From Gammaproteobacteria bacterium HGW-Gammaproteobacteria-15 (GTDB taxonomy: Bacteria; Pseudomonadota; Gammaproteobacteria; Enterobacterales; Alteromonadaceae): a stretch of 64,000 nt of DNA. The translations under genes and the position numbers were made by a program. The notes beneath the pieces are model-generated. The model saw nothing but the letters and a program-made list of their open reading frames with translations, searched no databases and had not been told where the DNA came from. The stretch spans positions 434,001 through 498,000 of the forward strand of contig PGZF01000001.1 in assembly GCA_002840125.1 (NCBI GenBank). The letters are read 5' to 3'. Positions 1 through 8,634 of the stretch are shown in pieces (position 1 is the stretch's first letter; the number at the start of each line of letters is the position of its first letter).

Positions 1-305
1 CCTTTATCAACCAAATCAAGCGCCACCCGCATAGATGAGTCGCGTTTTGAGCGCAGCGCAACTGAAGGCTTATCAGCCATGGAAACGATTTGAGTACTGT
101 GGCGAAGATGAAGCTGAGGATGAGGAAATACACCGTGCAACTTTAGTTGCTCAGTGAGCATGGCTTCATCACCACATAAAATAAGGTTTAGCTCTGGAAA
201 CTCACAAATCGCTGCCAGTGCGGCAGGAATAGTAGAATGGGGGCCGTGATCGCCCCCCATCATGTCTAATGCAAGTGTCAGCTTAGTTGGCTGCACCAGG
301 TGCAT
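1..305 (-). CDS. plsX: Phosphate acyltransferase PlsX, N-terminal part (cut by window edge)
   Basis: Only the first ~101 codons are present; the gene runs off the left edge. The start reads MHLVQPTKLTLALDMMGGDH, and the LALDMMGGDHGP segment is the typical N-terminus of PlsX, which makes acyl-phosphate from acyl-ACP for phospholipid synthesis at the inner membrane face. It lies directly after rpmF (6 bp gap) in the conserved yceD-rpmF-plsX order, normally followed by fabH/fabD. Family assignment is secure; the C-terminal half cannot be judged. Confidence 0.93.
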   Translation of the reverse strand, partial: MHLVQPTKLTLALDMMGGDHGPHSTIPAALAAICEFPELNLILCGDEAMLTEQLKLHGVFPHPQLHLRHSTQIVSMADKPSVALRSKRDSSMRVALDLVDK

Positions 306-311
306 CCAGAC

Positions 312-476
312 TTATTTTACTTTACGGCCTTTGTAGTAACCATCGGCAGTAATGTGGTGACGACGATGCGTTTCACCGGTAGTAGAATCAACTGACAGCG
401 TTGGGCCAGTTAATGCATCGTGTGAGCGACGCATATCGCGACGTGCACGTGATTTTTTGTTTTGCTGAACAGCCAT
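312..476 (-). CDS. rpmF: 50S ribosomal protein L32 (54 aa)
   Basis: A 54-residue basic protein starting [20 protein letters not shown] and ending in GYYKGRKVK, the classic L32 pattern in proteobacteria, including THRRHH in the middle. It lacks the four zinc-binding cysteines, as is usual in Gammaproteobacteria. An AGGAG-like ribosome-binding site lies just before the ATG. It sits 16 bp after yceD and 6 bp before plsX, so it is co-transcribed with lipid-synthesis genes as in E. coli. Confidence 0.97.
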   Translation of the reverse strand: MAVQQNKKSRARRDMRRSHDALTGPTLSVDSTTGETHRRHHITADGYYKGRKVK

Positions 477-492
477 GGTATTTCTCCTAAAC

Positions 493-1020
493 TCACTTTT
501 TCTTTAATTCTGCCAGTACAGCAAAAGGATTGGGTTTTTCCGGTTCCGGGCCTATATCGCCAAAGCTCATCGATGCCGCACTAACGGCGCAAACCGCTTC
601 GTCGTGCATCGGGAACAGTGGCAGAGCCAGAATCAACTCATCTTCCACTAACTGTCGTAAATTTATTTCGCCGTGTTCGTCTTTCTCGATCACGTCGTAA
701 CGCTCAGGAATTAACTCCAAAGCACTGTCATCACCCGGCTTAACCGGAGTGTATGCAAAATTGCAGTCCAGCGATACCATCATGGCTTCACCACAACGTT
801 CGCAGGTTACACTCACTTCGCAAGAAGCGCCACCCTGTATTACAGTCAGGCCTTGCTGGTCAGTACCGCATTCAACTCGTACCGTTACCTCGCCCTGCGG
901 ATTAAGCAAGCTTTGGGTTAACCGGGTTAAATTTACTAACGGCACGAAGCCTTCGTAATCAGAGCGCTTTTGCGCTGCCTTAACCGGATCTATAGTAACG
1001 GGTATTTTTACTTTTTGCAT
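493..1020 (-). CDS. yceD: YceD, DUF177 family, 23S rRNA accumulation protein
   Basis: The protein starting [20 protein letters not shown] matches the start of E. coli YceD. It carries the DUF177 features CERCGE (a CxxC pair) and the C-terminal [14 protein letters not shown]. The family is linked to 23S rRNA accumulation and is almost always next to rpmF. The reading frame stays open upstream to 1125, but I chose the ATG at 1020: homology begins there, and a TATAAT box on the same strand at 1109-1114 puts the farthest upstream start (1125) before the likely transcription start. The ATG at 1095 would have almost no leader. Confidence 0.9.
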   Translation of the reverse strand: MQKVKIPVTIDPVKAAQKRSDYEGFVPLVNLTRLTQSLLNPQGEVTVRVECGTDQQGLTVIQGGASCEVSVTCERCGEAMMVSLDCNFAYTPVKPGDDSALELIPERYDVIEKDEHGEINLRQLVEDELILALPLFPMHDEAVCAVSAASMSFGDIGPEPEKPNPFAVLAELKKK

Positions 1021-1108
1021 AAGGCGCGCATCATATAGAAGCGCCCCTTTGCTGTCAAAGGGATCTGGCAGATATTTGTGGTTTTTCTCGCGCATTTTTA
1101 TCATTCTG

Positions 1109-1137
1109 ATTATAGTGCCGCACATTCTGCATAAAAA
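1109..1137 (-). promoter_or_regulatory. Candidate promoter of yceD-rpmF-plsX
   Basis: On the minus strand a perfect -10 TATAAT (1109-1114) is preceded, at 17 bp, by a weak -35 TTTTTA (1132-1137). The predicted start near 1102 gives a leader of about 80 nt before the yceD ATG at 1020. The -35 match is poor, so this rests mostly on the -10 box and position. Confidence 0.5.
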
Positions 1138-1149
1138 GGCTATTTATCA

Positions 1150-1749
1150 ATGACTGAGCCCACTTTGCCAGCGCTGTATCTGGCGTCTACCTCAACCTAC
1201 CGCCGCCAGTTGCTGGCAAAGTTAACGCCGCAGTTTCACACCGCTAAACCGGACGTTGACGAAACGCCATTAGCAAACGAGAGCGCAGAACAATTGGTGC
1301 GTCGTTTAGCTCTTGCCAAAGCCCAGGCTGTGGCCGCAGGTTTAAGCACAGGTTTGGTTATTGGCTCAGATCAGGTGGCGGTTTTTAATAACGATATTAT
1401 CGGCAAACCCCACACCGCAGAAAACGCACTTACACAATTACGCCGTTTTAGCGGCAACTGCGTCACTTTTCTTACCGGGCTGGCACTGGTTAATGCACAA
1501 AGTGGCAATATACAGGTTATTGTTGAGCCGTTTAATGTTAGCTTTCGCACTTTAACCGATGTGGAAATAATTGCTTATATCAAAAAAGAGCAGCCACTGG
1601 ACTGTGCCGGCAGTTTTAAAAGCGAAGGCCTGGGCATTAGCTTATTTAGCAAACTCAGTGGTGATGACCCCAATAGCCTGATTGGCCTGCCGCTGATACG
1701 GCTAAACCAGATGCTGTTAAATGAAGGCGTTAATGTGCTGCTTAGCTGA
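1150..1749 (+). CDS. yceF: Maf family 7-methyl-GTP pyrophosphatase YceF (199 aa)
   Basis: House-cleaning nucleotide pyrophosphatase of the Maf/HAM1-like superfamily. Visible features: ALYLASTSTYRRQLL (residues 8-22) with the N-terminal substrate loop, DVDE at 35-38, GSDQV at 72-76 with the active-site Asp74, GKP at 85-87, and CAGSFKSEGLG in the C-terminal half. The arginine-rich N-terminal loop and absence of YxxT-type dTTPase features favour the YceF (m7GTP) branch over YhdE. It is divergent from yceD with only a short intergenic region, an arrangement also seen in E. coli. Confidence 0.9.
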   Translation: MTEPTLPALYLASTSTYRRQLLAKLTPQFHTAKPDVDETPLANESAEQLVRRLALAKAQAVAAGLSTGLVIGSDQVAVFNNDIIGKPHTAENALTQLRRFSGNCVTFLTGLALVNAQSGNIQVIVEPFNVSFRTLTDVEIIAYIKKEQPLDCAGSFKSEGLGISLFSKLSGDDPNSLIGLPLIRLNQMLLNEGVNVLLS

Positions 1750-1764
1750 CACGTTCGGTGTAAA

Positions 1765-1869
1765 GGTGAGTTCGGTTTGCCCACAGCAACACGCCGTGAA
1801 CCCATCCATGGGGGCTCGATTCGGCCATCCTGGCCTGCAACGGTTGCCTTAGAGCAAGCCGAACTCACC
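1765..1869. repeat. 105-bp inverted-repeat element between yceF and the HAD phosphatase gene
   Basis: Left arm GGTGAGTTCGGTTTGC (1765-1780) and right arm GCAAGCCGAACTCACC (1854-1869) are inverted copies with 15 of 16 positions matching. The 73-bp core contains CCATCCATGGGGGCTCGA and a GGCCA-TCC-TGGCC hairpin. It resembles an ERIC/MITE-type palindromic repeat: small, non-coding, sitting just after a stop codon. It could also work as a bidirectional RNA hairpin at the converging gene ends. I saw no second copy in the window. Confidence 0.6.
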
Positions 1870-1884
1870 CGGCATTATCTGGCT

Positions 1885-2544
1885 TTACAAGACATGCAGT
1901 AATTCCGGTATTGTATCGATAATGGCTTTGGGCGCAAACTGGCTTAATACGTCGCGGCCATGCACACCATGGGTGACACCAACACGCGGCATCGCAATTG
2001 CCTGGGCCATCTTCATATCATGGCTGGTATCACCCACCATGATGGCATGCTCAGCTTTTATATCCAGTTCCAGCAGAATTTGCTGCAGCATATCCGGGTG
2101 TGGCTTAGATTGCGCTTCATCAGCACAGCGGCTGGTATCAAAATATTTTGCCAGCCCGGTTTCATCAAACATGCGCTGCAGCCCCTTACGTGCTTTACCG
2201 GTAGCCACGGCTAACAGCACATTTTGTGCCTTTAACTGTTGCAACACCTGTTCGACACCGTCAAATAACGGCGTTGGGGTGGTATCGTGGATCACGTAAT
2301 GATCGCGGTAATGCGTAAATAACTGCAGGCGTTTGTCAGCCGTTACTCCGGGAAATAATACATCTAACGCCGGGTCCAGGCTTAAACCAATAATTTGTTT
2401 AACGGCAAAGTCACTAGGCACGACTAAATCTGAATGCCTTGCAGCGGCCTGCATTGACGACACAATACGGCCGATGGAGTCCATTACGGTGCCGTCCCAA
2501 TCGAACACCACCAGAGATACTTTATCTGTTACAGCATTTTGCAT
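1885..2544 (-). CDS. HAD-IA hydrolase, phosphoglycolate-phosphatase-like (219 aa)
   Basis: Haloacid dehalogenase superfamily phosphatase. Motif I is FDWDGTVMDS with the nucleophile Asp15 and acid/base Asp17; motif II is in the LLAVATGKARKG segment; motif III/IV lie in KPHPD and MVGDTSHDMKMA. A four-helix cap lies between motifs I and II. This type is often annotated as Gph or YieH-like, but the true substrate cannot be read from sequence. It is separated by only 4 bp from rluC upstream on the same strand, so the two are probably co-transcribed, an order common in related marine Gammaproteobacteria. Confidence 0.85.
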   Translation of the reverse strand: MQNAVTDKVSLVVFDWDGTVMDSIGRIVSSMQAAARHSDLVVPSDFAVKQIIGLSLDPALDVLFPGVTADKRLQLFTHYRDHYVIHDTTPTPLFDGVEQVLQQLKAQNVLLAVATGKARKGLQRMFDETGLAKYFDTSRCADEAQSKPHPDMLQQILLELDIKAEHAIMVGDTSHDMKMAQAIAMPRVGVTHGVHGRDVLSQFAPKAIIDTIPELLHVL

Positions 2545-2548
2545 TGAA

Positions 2549-3502
2549 TTATTTTCTCGTCAGTTTTGCCAGCGCCTGTTCCAGGCTGGGGTCCAGCGGT
2601 GCTTCTACCCGCATTGTGGTCTCGGTCATCGGGTGGATAAAGCTCAGGGTTTTAGCATGTAAAAACAAGCGGTTTAAGCCAACTTGTTGCATCTGTGAGG
2701 TAAAGGTATTGTCGCCGTATTTATCATCACAGGCGATCGGGTGGCCTTTACAGGCGGTATGCACACGAATTTGGTGTGTGCGGCCGGTTACCGGAAAAGC
2801 TTCTACCAAAGTGCCCTGCTGATAACGCTGTAAAATACGAAACCGCGTTTCTGACGGTTTGCCCTCGGCCTCATCTACCCGCACTACCCGCTCGCCAGAC
2901 TGCAGCGTATTCTTTTTCAGGGGCTCGGTAACTTTGCGCACTTTATTGTCCCAATCGCCGGCGACCAGTGCCCAGTATTTTTTCTCTACGGTTTTATTGC
3001 GCAGTTGCTCGTGCAGATGTGTCAGAACAGAGCGCTTTTTTGCAATCAGTAAACAACCTGAGGTATCACGATCCAGCCGATGCACCAGCTCCAGATGTTT
3101 CGCCAGTGGTCGCAGTGCCCGCAGCGCTTCAATAACACCAAATTGCAAACCACTGCCGCCATGCACCGCCATGCCGGAAGGTTTGTTAAGTACAATCAAA
3201 TCGTTATCTTCAAACAAAATATGTTGTTCGAGGTTTTTAACCATCGATAACTTTACCGACACCGGTTCGCCTTCGGCAGCAACGGTTAATGGCGGAATGC
3301 GTACCACGTCATCCTGCTGCAGCTTGTATTCAGGTTTGATGCGTTTTTTGTTCACTCGCACCTCTCCTTTTCGTAAAACCCGATAAATAACACTTTTTGG
3401 TACGCCTTTTAGCCGTGCCAGTAAAAAATTGTCTATGCGCTGACCAATAAAATCAGGTTCTATTTCAATTAATTGCACAGGTAACTTGATTTCATCGCTC
3501 AT
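2549..3502 (-). CDS. rluC: 23S rRNA pseudouridine(955/2504/2580) synthase RluC (317 aa)
   Basis: RluA-family synthase with an N-terminal S4 RNA-binding domain (about residues 20-80, DNFLLARLKGVPKSVIYRVL) and the catalytic domain. HRLDRDTSG at 141-149 carries the catalytic Asp144, the same number as in E. coli RluC. TGRTHQIRVH is the second conserved motif. Divergent placement next to rne is the standard context for rluC and supports the specific name. The gene directly precedes the HAD phosphatase gene. Confidence 0.95.
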   Translation of the reverse strand: MSDEIKLPVQLIEIEPDFIGQRIDNFLLARLKGVPKSVIYRVLRKGEVRVNKKRIKPEYKLQQDDVVRIPPLTVAAEGEPVSVKLSMVKNLEQHILFEDNDLIVLNKPSGMAVHGGSGLQFGVIEALRALRPLAKHLELVHRLDRDTSGCLLIAKKRSVLTHLHEQLRNKTVEKKYWALVAGDWDNKVRKVTEPLKKNTLQSGERVVRVDEAEGKPSETRFRILQRYQQGTLVEAFPVTGRTHQIRVHTACKGHPIACDDKYGDNTFTSQMQQVGLNRLFLHAKTLSFIHPMTETTMRVEAPLDPSLEQALAKLTRK

Positions 3503-3536
3503 GGGTTTTGAATACTCTGCTAATATTAGATTTCAG

Positions 3537-3566
3537 TTGCTATCGGCTGCGCATTAGTGGGATAAT
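3537..3566 (+). promoter_or_regulatory. Candidate rne promoter
   Basis: TTGCTA (3537-3542), 18-bp spacer, GATAAT (3561-3566). This would start transcription near 3573 and give a leader of about 430 nt, close to the long leader known for E. coli rne. Position and spacing are reasonable; no experimental support is possible here. Confidence 0.45.
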
Positions 3567-4002
3567 CCCCCCGCTAATTCTGCCAAAAACTGGCAATTAG
3601 GGCGCTCAAAGTGACGTAAGAGAATTTGTGCGGCAGCGCTTGGGGGACTGATCATACCGAAATCGTGGTGAAAACCAACGTTTTTTATACCCCCGGCGTA
3701 AACCAAACGCCATTTGCCTGAGATAATGTTGCGTAATCTGTTATCAACAGCGGCAAAACATGAGTTCCGGTCAACCAGAGCATAAAAGATATTGCTATAA
3801 CGCAGCGCCACAAGGCGGTGTGTTTCAGATCCAAAAACGAAAACAGCATAAACTGCGAAGCCATCACAAAAGCCCACGCAGTGACAATTTGGTTTCTTCA
3901 GACATTCCAGTCGTGAGACTGCACCCATTAGTGTTTGATAACGTCTGAACACGCAGGTGCCCGCTGGGCTGCGTTGTGGCTGCAAAATGCGAGTCACTAA
4001 CG
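3567..4002 (+). promoter_or_regulatory. Long structured 5' leader of rne, candidate autoregulatory element
   Basis: About 435 bases without a convincing gene. It contains several hairpins: TGCCA-AAAAC-TGGCA near 3580-3594, CGCC-ACAA-GGCG (3806-3817), and a nested structure in which TTCAGAC (3897-3903) can pair with GTCTGAA (3943-3949) around an inner CAGTC-GTGA-GACTG stem (3908-3921) capped by a GNRA-type loop. In E. coli the rne leader folds into hairpins that RNase E itself cuts to limit its own mRNA; this leader has the right place, length and structure for the same role. Specific homology to the E. coli element is not shown. Confidence 0.55.
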
Positions 4003-7000
4003 ATGAAAAGAATGTTAATTAACGCGACGCAGGAAGAAGAAATCCGCGTTGCGCTGGTCGATGGCCAGAAACTGTACGACCTGGATATTGAAAGCCCGGG
4101 CCATGAACAAAAGAAAGCTAATATTTACAAAGGTAAAATCACCCGTGTCGAACCGAGCTTAGAAGCTGCATTTGTTGACTACGGTGCTGATCGCCACGGC
4201 TTTTTACCTCTGAAAGAAATCTCCCGCGAATACTTCCCTTCTGGCTATAGTTTTGATGGCCGCCCCAATATTAAAGAAGTGGTTAAAGAAGGCCAGGAAG
4301 TTATTATCCAGATTGATAAAGAAGAGCGTGGCCAAAAAGGCGCTGCGTTAACCACCTTTATCAGCCTAGCCGGCTCTTACTTAGTATTAATGCCGAATAA
4401 CCCGCGCGCTGGTGGTATTTCACGCCGTATTGAAGGCGACGAGCGTCAGGAACTAAAAGACTCTTTAGGCCAGTTAGAAATGCCCGACGGCATGGGCTTA
4501 ATTGTACGTACAGCAGGCGTTGGTAAATCCTACGAAGAGCTGGACTACGATTTAAAAGCGCTGTTAAAGCACTGGTCTGCTATTACCGAAGAAGCGCAAA
4601 AGCGCCCTTCACCGTTTTTAATCCATCAGGAAAGTAACGTAGTGTTTCGCGCCATCCGCGATTACCTGCGCCGCGATGTTGGCGAAATCCTGATCGATAA
4701 TCCGCGTATTTTCGAAGAAGCCAAAGTGTATATTCAGCAGTTCAGGCCAGACTTTGCCCACCGCGTTAAGCTGTATCAGGGCGAAGTACCACTGTTTATG
4801 CACTTTCAGATTGAAACCCAGATTGAATCAGCGTTTCGCCGCGAAGTACGGCTGCCATCAGGCGGCTCTATCGTAATCGACAGCACTGAAGCCTTAACTG
4901 CCATTGATATCAACTCATCTAAAGCCACTAAAGGCGGTGATATTGAAGAAACGGCATTTAACACTAACCTTGAAGCAGCCGATGAAATTGCCCGTCAGTT
5001 ACGTTTACGTGACTTAGGTGGCTTGATCGTCATCGACTTTATCGATATGACGCCGGTACGCCACCAGCGCGAAGTGGAAAACCGCTTAAAAGATGCGGTA
5101 AAACACGACCGTGCCCGGGTTCAAATTGGCCGTATCTCACGCTTTGGTTTGCTGGAAATGTCGCGTCAGCGCCTGCGCCCGTCGCTGGGTGAGTCAGCTA
5201 CGCATGTGTGCCCGCGTTGTCATGGCCGCGGTACTATCCGCAGCACTGAGTCATCTGCACTGTCTATCCTGCGTTTAATTGAAGAAGAGTCAATTAAAGA
5301 CAACACCAGCCAAATTCATGCTCAGGTGCCGGTATCTGTTGCTACCTACCTGATGAATGAAAAACGCGATGCGATACGCCGCATCGAAAAACGTCATGGT
5401 ATCCGCGTGTTTGTTATTCCTAACGAGCACATGGAAACACCAAACCATGAAGTGATCCGCATTCGTATCGATGAAGAAATCGATGATGCCAGCTACAACA
5501 TGGTCAAAGTACCAGAGGCAACATCAACGCTGTATCATCCGGCTTCTGATGCAGTAAAAGAAAAGCCCGCTATTTCGGCTATTAACATTGCCGATAGCAC
5601 TGCAGCGCGTCCTGCAGCTGCGACTGCCGCCGCGGCAGATAAAACACCAGAGCAAAGCACAGGGCTATTCCAGGCAATCAGCAGCTGGTTTGGTAAGTTG
5701 TTTGCACCGGCAGAAACCAAAGCCGATGTGAAGCCGGTAGCCAAGCCAAATGAGCGCAGTAATCCGCGTAGTGGTAACCGTGAAAATAGCCGTGATGGTA
5801 ATCGCGACAACAGCCGCGAAAACAGCCGTGATGCCAACCGCGACAACAACCGCCGCCGTAATAAACCGCGCCGCCGTAATGAAGGTGACGATAAAGCGGT
5901 AGCACCACAAATAAAAGATGAAGCAGTTCAGAAACCTGAGCGTCAGCAACGTCCACCACAAGAGCCGCGCGCACCGCGCCCACAGCAGGAAGCCAGAAAG
6001 CCTGTTGATAAAGCGCCGGTGGTGAATAAAGAGCCTGAAGATGATAACGCGCCGCAGCGTATAGTTGAGCGCCGTCAGCGTCGCAATAATACGCGTAAGT
6101 CAGTACGTATGGATAAAGCGCCTGCAGCAGAAACCACTCAAGTGGTAACCGCAGCAGTAATGACTAGCGAAACCACAGCTCAGGCACTGCCTGAAACAGC
6201 GGTTCAAGTAGTCAATGCCGAACCTGTTACCACCACCGCACCTGTTACTCACGCTGAAAATGCAGAAACAGCCGTTGTGGTGCAATCTGCAGCGGAGCCA
6301 AAAGATGACGTTGCAACCACTGCGCCTGCTGAAGTAGCAGAAGCAGCCGTTGACACAACTGAAGACGCAGCAGCTGACACAACCGGGCAGGAAACTGCCG
6401 AGCCACGCAGCCGTAACCGCCGTTCTCCACGTCATTTACGGGCCGCAGGCCAAAAGCGTAAAAAAGAGCAGGAACAAACCGACGCGGATGCCGGGCAAGC
6501 AGAAACTGACGTTACAACAGCTGATGCTGTTGCTGTAACCGAAGAGCCAAAAGCTGTGCCAGTACAGGTTGAGCAAGCGCAGCCGGAAGTAGTTCAGGCA
6601 GATACAGCAGTAGTTGATGCTGATACTGACAACACTGAGCAAGCAGAGCCTGCTGTAGAAAAACCGAAAACGCGCAGCCGCCGTAAACCTGCTGCCAAAA
6701 AAGCAGATAAAGAAGCCACTGATACAACCAGCGCAAGCGACGTTGCACCAGCTACTGAGCAAGCAGCGGTTAGTGTTGCAGCAGAAAAAGCTGAAACGCA
6801 GGAATCTGTAGCCCCTAAAGCAAAGACTGCTGACGCTGTTAAAGCTGAAGCCGCGCCTGCAGTGGCGGCACCTAAGGCTACAGCAGTAAAAGCAGAAACG
6901 GCTAAACCTGCAGCTGCGAAGCCAGCTGGCGGACGCTATGCGCAGATGGTAGTGGCTACCATGACCAAGCCAGAAGCCAGTACACAGGACAGCAATGCTG

Positions 7001-7131
7001 AAGTAGCCGCGCCGGTTGTGATGCCAGTACAAGAACGGCCTGTTGTAGCCAGCTCTGAGCGCCCTGCAGGTTCAGCGTTTGCCCGTCAGGCAGTCACTGC
7101 ACCAATGACCAAGCCTAAAGCTGATGAGTAA
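4003..7131 (+). CDS. rne: Ribonuclease E (1042 aa)
   Basis: Essential endoribonuclease and degradosome scaffold. The start [18 protein letters not shown] is the family start, so I use 4003 rather than the in-frame ATG at 3976. Seen: S1 domain (about 35-120), catalytic magnesium ligands Asp302 (AIDINS) and Asp345 (VIDFIDM), Zn-link CPRC at 403-406, and the membrane-targeting amphipathic helix [15 protein letters not shown] at 554-568. Then follows a long low-complexity half: an Arg/Asn-rich repeat tract (about 584-630, units like NRDNSRE), a second basic block, Ala/Glu/Val-rich spacers, and short conserved-looking islands ([15 protein letters not shown] and [16 protein letters not shown]) at the end that may dock partners. 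Partner identity is inference. Confidence 0.97.
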   Translation: MKRMLINATQEEEIRVALVDGQKLYDLDIESPGHEQKKANIYKGKITRVEPSLEAAFVDYGADRHGFLPLKEISREYFPSGYSFDGRPNIKEVVKEGQEVIIQIDKEERGQKGAALTTFISLAGSYLVLMPNNPRAGGISRRIEGDERQELKDSLGQLEMPDGMGLIVRTAGVGKSYEELDYDLKALLKHWSAITEEAQKRPSPFLIHQESNVVFRAIRDYLRRDVGEILIDNPRIFEEAKVYIQQFRPDFAHRVKLYQGEVPLFMHFQIETQIESAFRREVRLPSGGSIVIDSTEALTAIDINSSKATKGGDIEETAFNTNLEAADEIARQLRLRDLGGLIVIDFIDMTPVRHQREVENRLKDAVKHDRARVQIGRISRFGLLEMSRQRLRPSLGESATHVCPRCHGRGTIRSTESSALSILRLIEEESIKDNTSQIHAQVPVSVATYLMNEKRDAIRRIEKRHGIRVFVIPNEHMETPNHEVIRIRIDEEIDDASYNMVKVPEATSTLYHPASDAVKEKPAISAINIADSTAARPAAATAAAADKTPEQSTGLFQAISSWFGKLFAPAETKADVKPVAKPNERSNPRSGNRENSRDGNRDNSRENSRDANRDNNRRRNKPRRRNEGDDKAVAPQIKDEAVQKPERQQRPPQEPRAPRPQQEARKPVDKAPVVNKEPEDDNAPQRIVERRQRRNNTRKSVRMDKAPAAETTQVVTAAVMTSETTAQALPETAVQVVNAEPVTTTAPVTHAENAETAVVVQSAAEPKDDVATTAPAEVAEAAVDTTEDAAADTTGQETAEPRSRNRRSPRHLRAAGQKRKKEQEQTDADAGQAETDVTTADAVAVTEEPKAVPVQVEQAQPEVVQADTAVVDADTDNTEQAEPAVEKPKTRSRRKPAAKKADKEATDTTSASDVAPATEQAAVSVAAEKAETQESVAPKAKTADAVKAEAAPAVAAPKATAVKAETAKPAAAKPAGGRYAQMVVATMTKPEASTQDSNAEVAAPVVMPVQERPVVASSERPAGSAFARQAVTAPMTKPKADE

Positions 7132-7140
7132 GCTTATCAG

Positions 7141-7193
7141 CTGACACCGCAAGGTGTCAGACACAAAAAAGCCAGACAATGTCTGGCTTTTTT
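7141..7193. terminator. Double hairpin, bidirectional terminator after rne and the porin gene
   Basis: CTGACACC-GCAA-GGTGTCAG (7141-7160) is followed by AAAAAAGCCAGAC-AAT-GTCTGGCTTTTTT (7165-7193). The second hairpin has A and T tracts on both sides, so it can stop transcription from rne (+) and from the convergent porin gene (-). Confidence 0.85.
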
Positions 7194-7228
7194 ATTGGCG
7201 ATAAATCTAAACAGAAATCATAGCTGAA

Positions 7229-8392
7229 CTAGAAATCATATTTGGCACTGAACTGAACACGGTTCATATCGCCATCCAGACCTGACTCGACCTCACGGTT
7301 AGCAAACTTATACTCAATACCAACCATCAGCTTTTTAGTGGCCTGATATAACAGGTTGGCACTGTAGCTCTGGGTAGTTTTGGTAGCCCCCATGCCGGTT
7401 AAAGCCGTATCGTTATCTGCCATCAAAGTTGAATACAGGAAGGTAGAACGCCATTGATCATTCCACAGATGACGGTATGCCACTGAGAATGCCGTAACAT
7501 CAATAGCTTCCAGATTGCCGTTGGCATCCAGCACCGCACCGTTTATGGTATTTAAACCAACATAGCGGCCAAGGCCTTTACCGGTATTTAATGTAATACG
7601 GATATCGTCTTTATTGGCTAAATCAATTTTGGTACTGACAGACAAACCATAAGAGGTCACTTCATCGTCATAACGCACACCATTGTAGGTACCATCAATG
7701 GCTATCTGGCGTAATAAACCGGCTACTTTCACCACACCCCAATCTGTTTTAAGGTTGTAGCTGGCGGTAAAATCCGGTGTTGCGTTAGCATCTGTAGTAA
7801 TGCGGGTACCACCGCCGAAAGGGGTAACGGTGCTTTCCGGGTTTTCTACTGCAAAAGAAAAATTGCCGTGGGTATAACGCACCTGCGCCTGGCGGATAAA
7901 GATAGCGGCATCCGGGTTACCAACAAAGTCTAATGTATCGGGTAATGACGCCAGATCCATAAAGTTTGACCAGGTTTGACCCACAGTCCAGTTTTTGTAC
8001 TTAATAAAGGCGTGGCGTAATACCGGGCTATAGCCATTTACAGTGCGTTCATCATTGCCATTAACACTGGTCATAAAATCCAGTTCAAGCATGCCGTTAA
8101 TTTTGCTGCCATCTTCCAGCTCTGTCGCTGTTGAGAAGAAGAAGCGCGATTGGCGGGCGTGCATATCAAAACGTGTAGTACTCTCTCCGCCAATCGGGGT
8201 TAACGCAGGTACGTAGAAATCACGCCCTACAGCTGCAATTTCGCCGTCAGCATCAGTTATCATGGCATCCAGCTTTACATAGCCGCCAAAGTTTACTGTG
8301 GTGCCGCCGATATCAAAACCAGCAGCCTGTACACTGCCAGCGCCTAGTGCAACGCATGCAGCAAGGTAAGATACTGTTGTTATTTTTTTCAT
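7229..8392 (-). CDS. DcaP-type outer-membrane porin (387 aa)
   Basis: Starts with a clear signal peptide (MKKITTVSYLAACVALGAGSVQA, cut near residue 23) and ends in Phe after alternating strands (VQFSAKYDF), the outer-membrane beta-barrel signature. The body (FGGYVKLDAMI, RQSRFFF, MLELDFM, RHAFIKYKNWTVGQTWSNFMD) fits the DcaP-like trimeric porins, which take up small carboxylic acids and related anions. It is divergent from acs with 242 bp between start codons, so a role in acetate or organic-acid entry is plausible but inferred. No adjacent operon partner. Confidence 0.8.
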   Translation of the reverse strand: MKKITTVSYLAACVALGAGSVQAAGFDIGGTTVNFGGYVKLDAMITDADGEIAAVGRDFYVPALTPIGGESTTRFDMHARQSRFFFSTATELEDGSKINGMLELDFMTSVNGNDERTVNGYSPVLRHAFIKYKNWTVGQTWSNFMDLASLPDTLDFVGNPDAAIFIRQAQVRYTHGNFSFAVENPESTVTPFGGGTRITTDANATPDFTASYNLKTDWGVVKVAGLLRQIAIDGTYNGVRYDDEVTSYGLSVSTKIDLANKDDIRITLNTGKGLGRYVGLNTINGAVLDANGNLEAIDVTAFSVAYRHLWNDQWRSTFLYSTLMADNDTALTGMGATKTTQSYSANLLYQATKKLMVGIEYKFANREVESGLDGDMNRVQFSAKYDF

Positions 8393-8552
8393 TTTCTCGT
8401 CTCTCCATCTTCGTTCTTGTAATGGTAATTTTTCGGTTCAACTGTGGTTCAGACTGGCGTGTACTGCAATTAGCCTTTAGTCGCAGATATAGCGCTTATT
8501 AATAGTTATACCAGCTAAAAAGGCCAGGTTGGCTGCCAGGCAAAACTTTGGC

Positions 8553-8596
8553 TAGACTAAGGTCTAATTTCAAATAACACGCGGCTTCGATAGAAA
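8553..8596 (+). promoter_or_regulatory. Candidate CrbR operator and promoter of acs
   Basis: TAGAC-TAAG-GTCTA (8553-8566) is a perfect 5-bp inverted repeat. A -10-like TAGAAA starts at 8591 with TTTCAA at the -35 position (8568-8573). The same core GACTAARGTC occurs before the symporter operon at nearly the same distance from the start codon (75 versus 79 bp) and the same distance from its -10. A lone half-like match CGACTAAAG lies on the minus strand at 8475-8483. Assignment to CrbR is inference from context. Confidence 0.5.
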
Positions 8597-8634
8597 GATA
8601 ACAGTAAATTTAAGAAGCTCTCACAGGGGAAGTT

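Noticed and set aside
1575-1868. 97-codon minus-strand frame through the 105-bp repeat
   Set aside because: Half lies antisense to yceF and the rest in the repeat; no homology or ribosome-binding site.
3554-3997. 147-codon minus-strand open frame across the rne leader
   Set aside because: It lies antisense to the structured leader, has no recognisable domain, many Cys/Phe/His and no start-site support.
6436-7032. 198-codon minus-strand open frame inside rne
   Set aside because: Mirror of the Ala/Glu/Lys repeat coding of RNase E; Cys/Phe/Ser-rich product typical of an antisense shadow.
8475-8483. CGACTAAAG as a porin promoter operator
   Set aside because: Only one half matches and no -10-like box occurs at the spacing seen in acs and the symporter operon; kept only as a remark.
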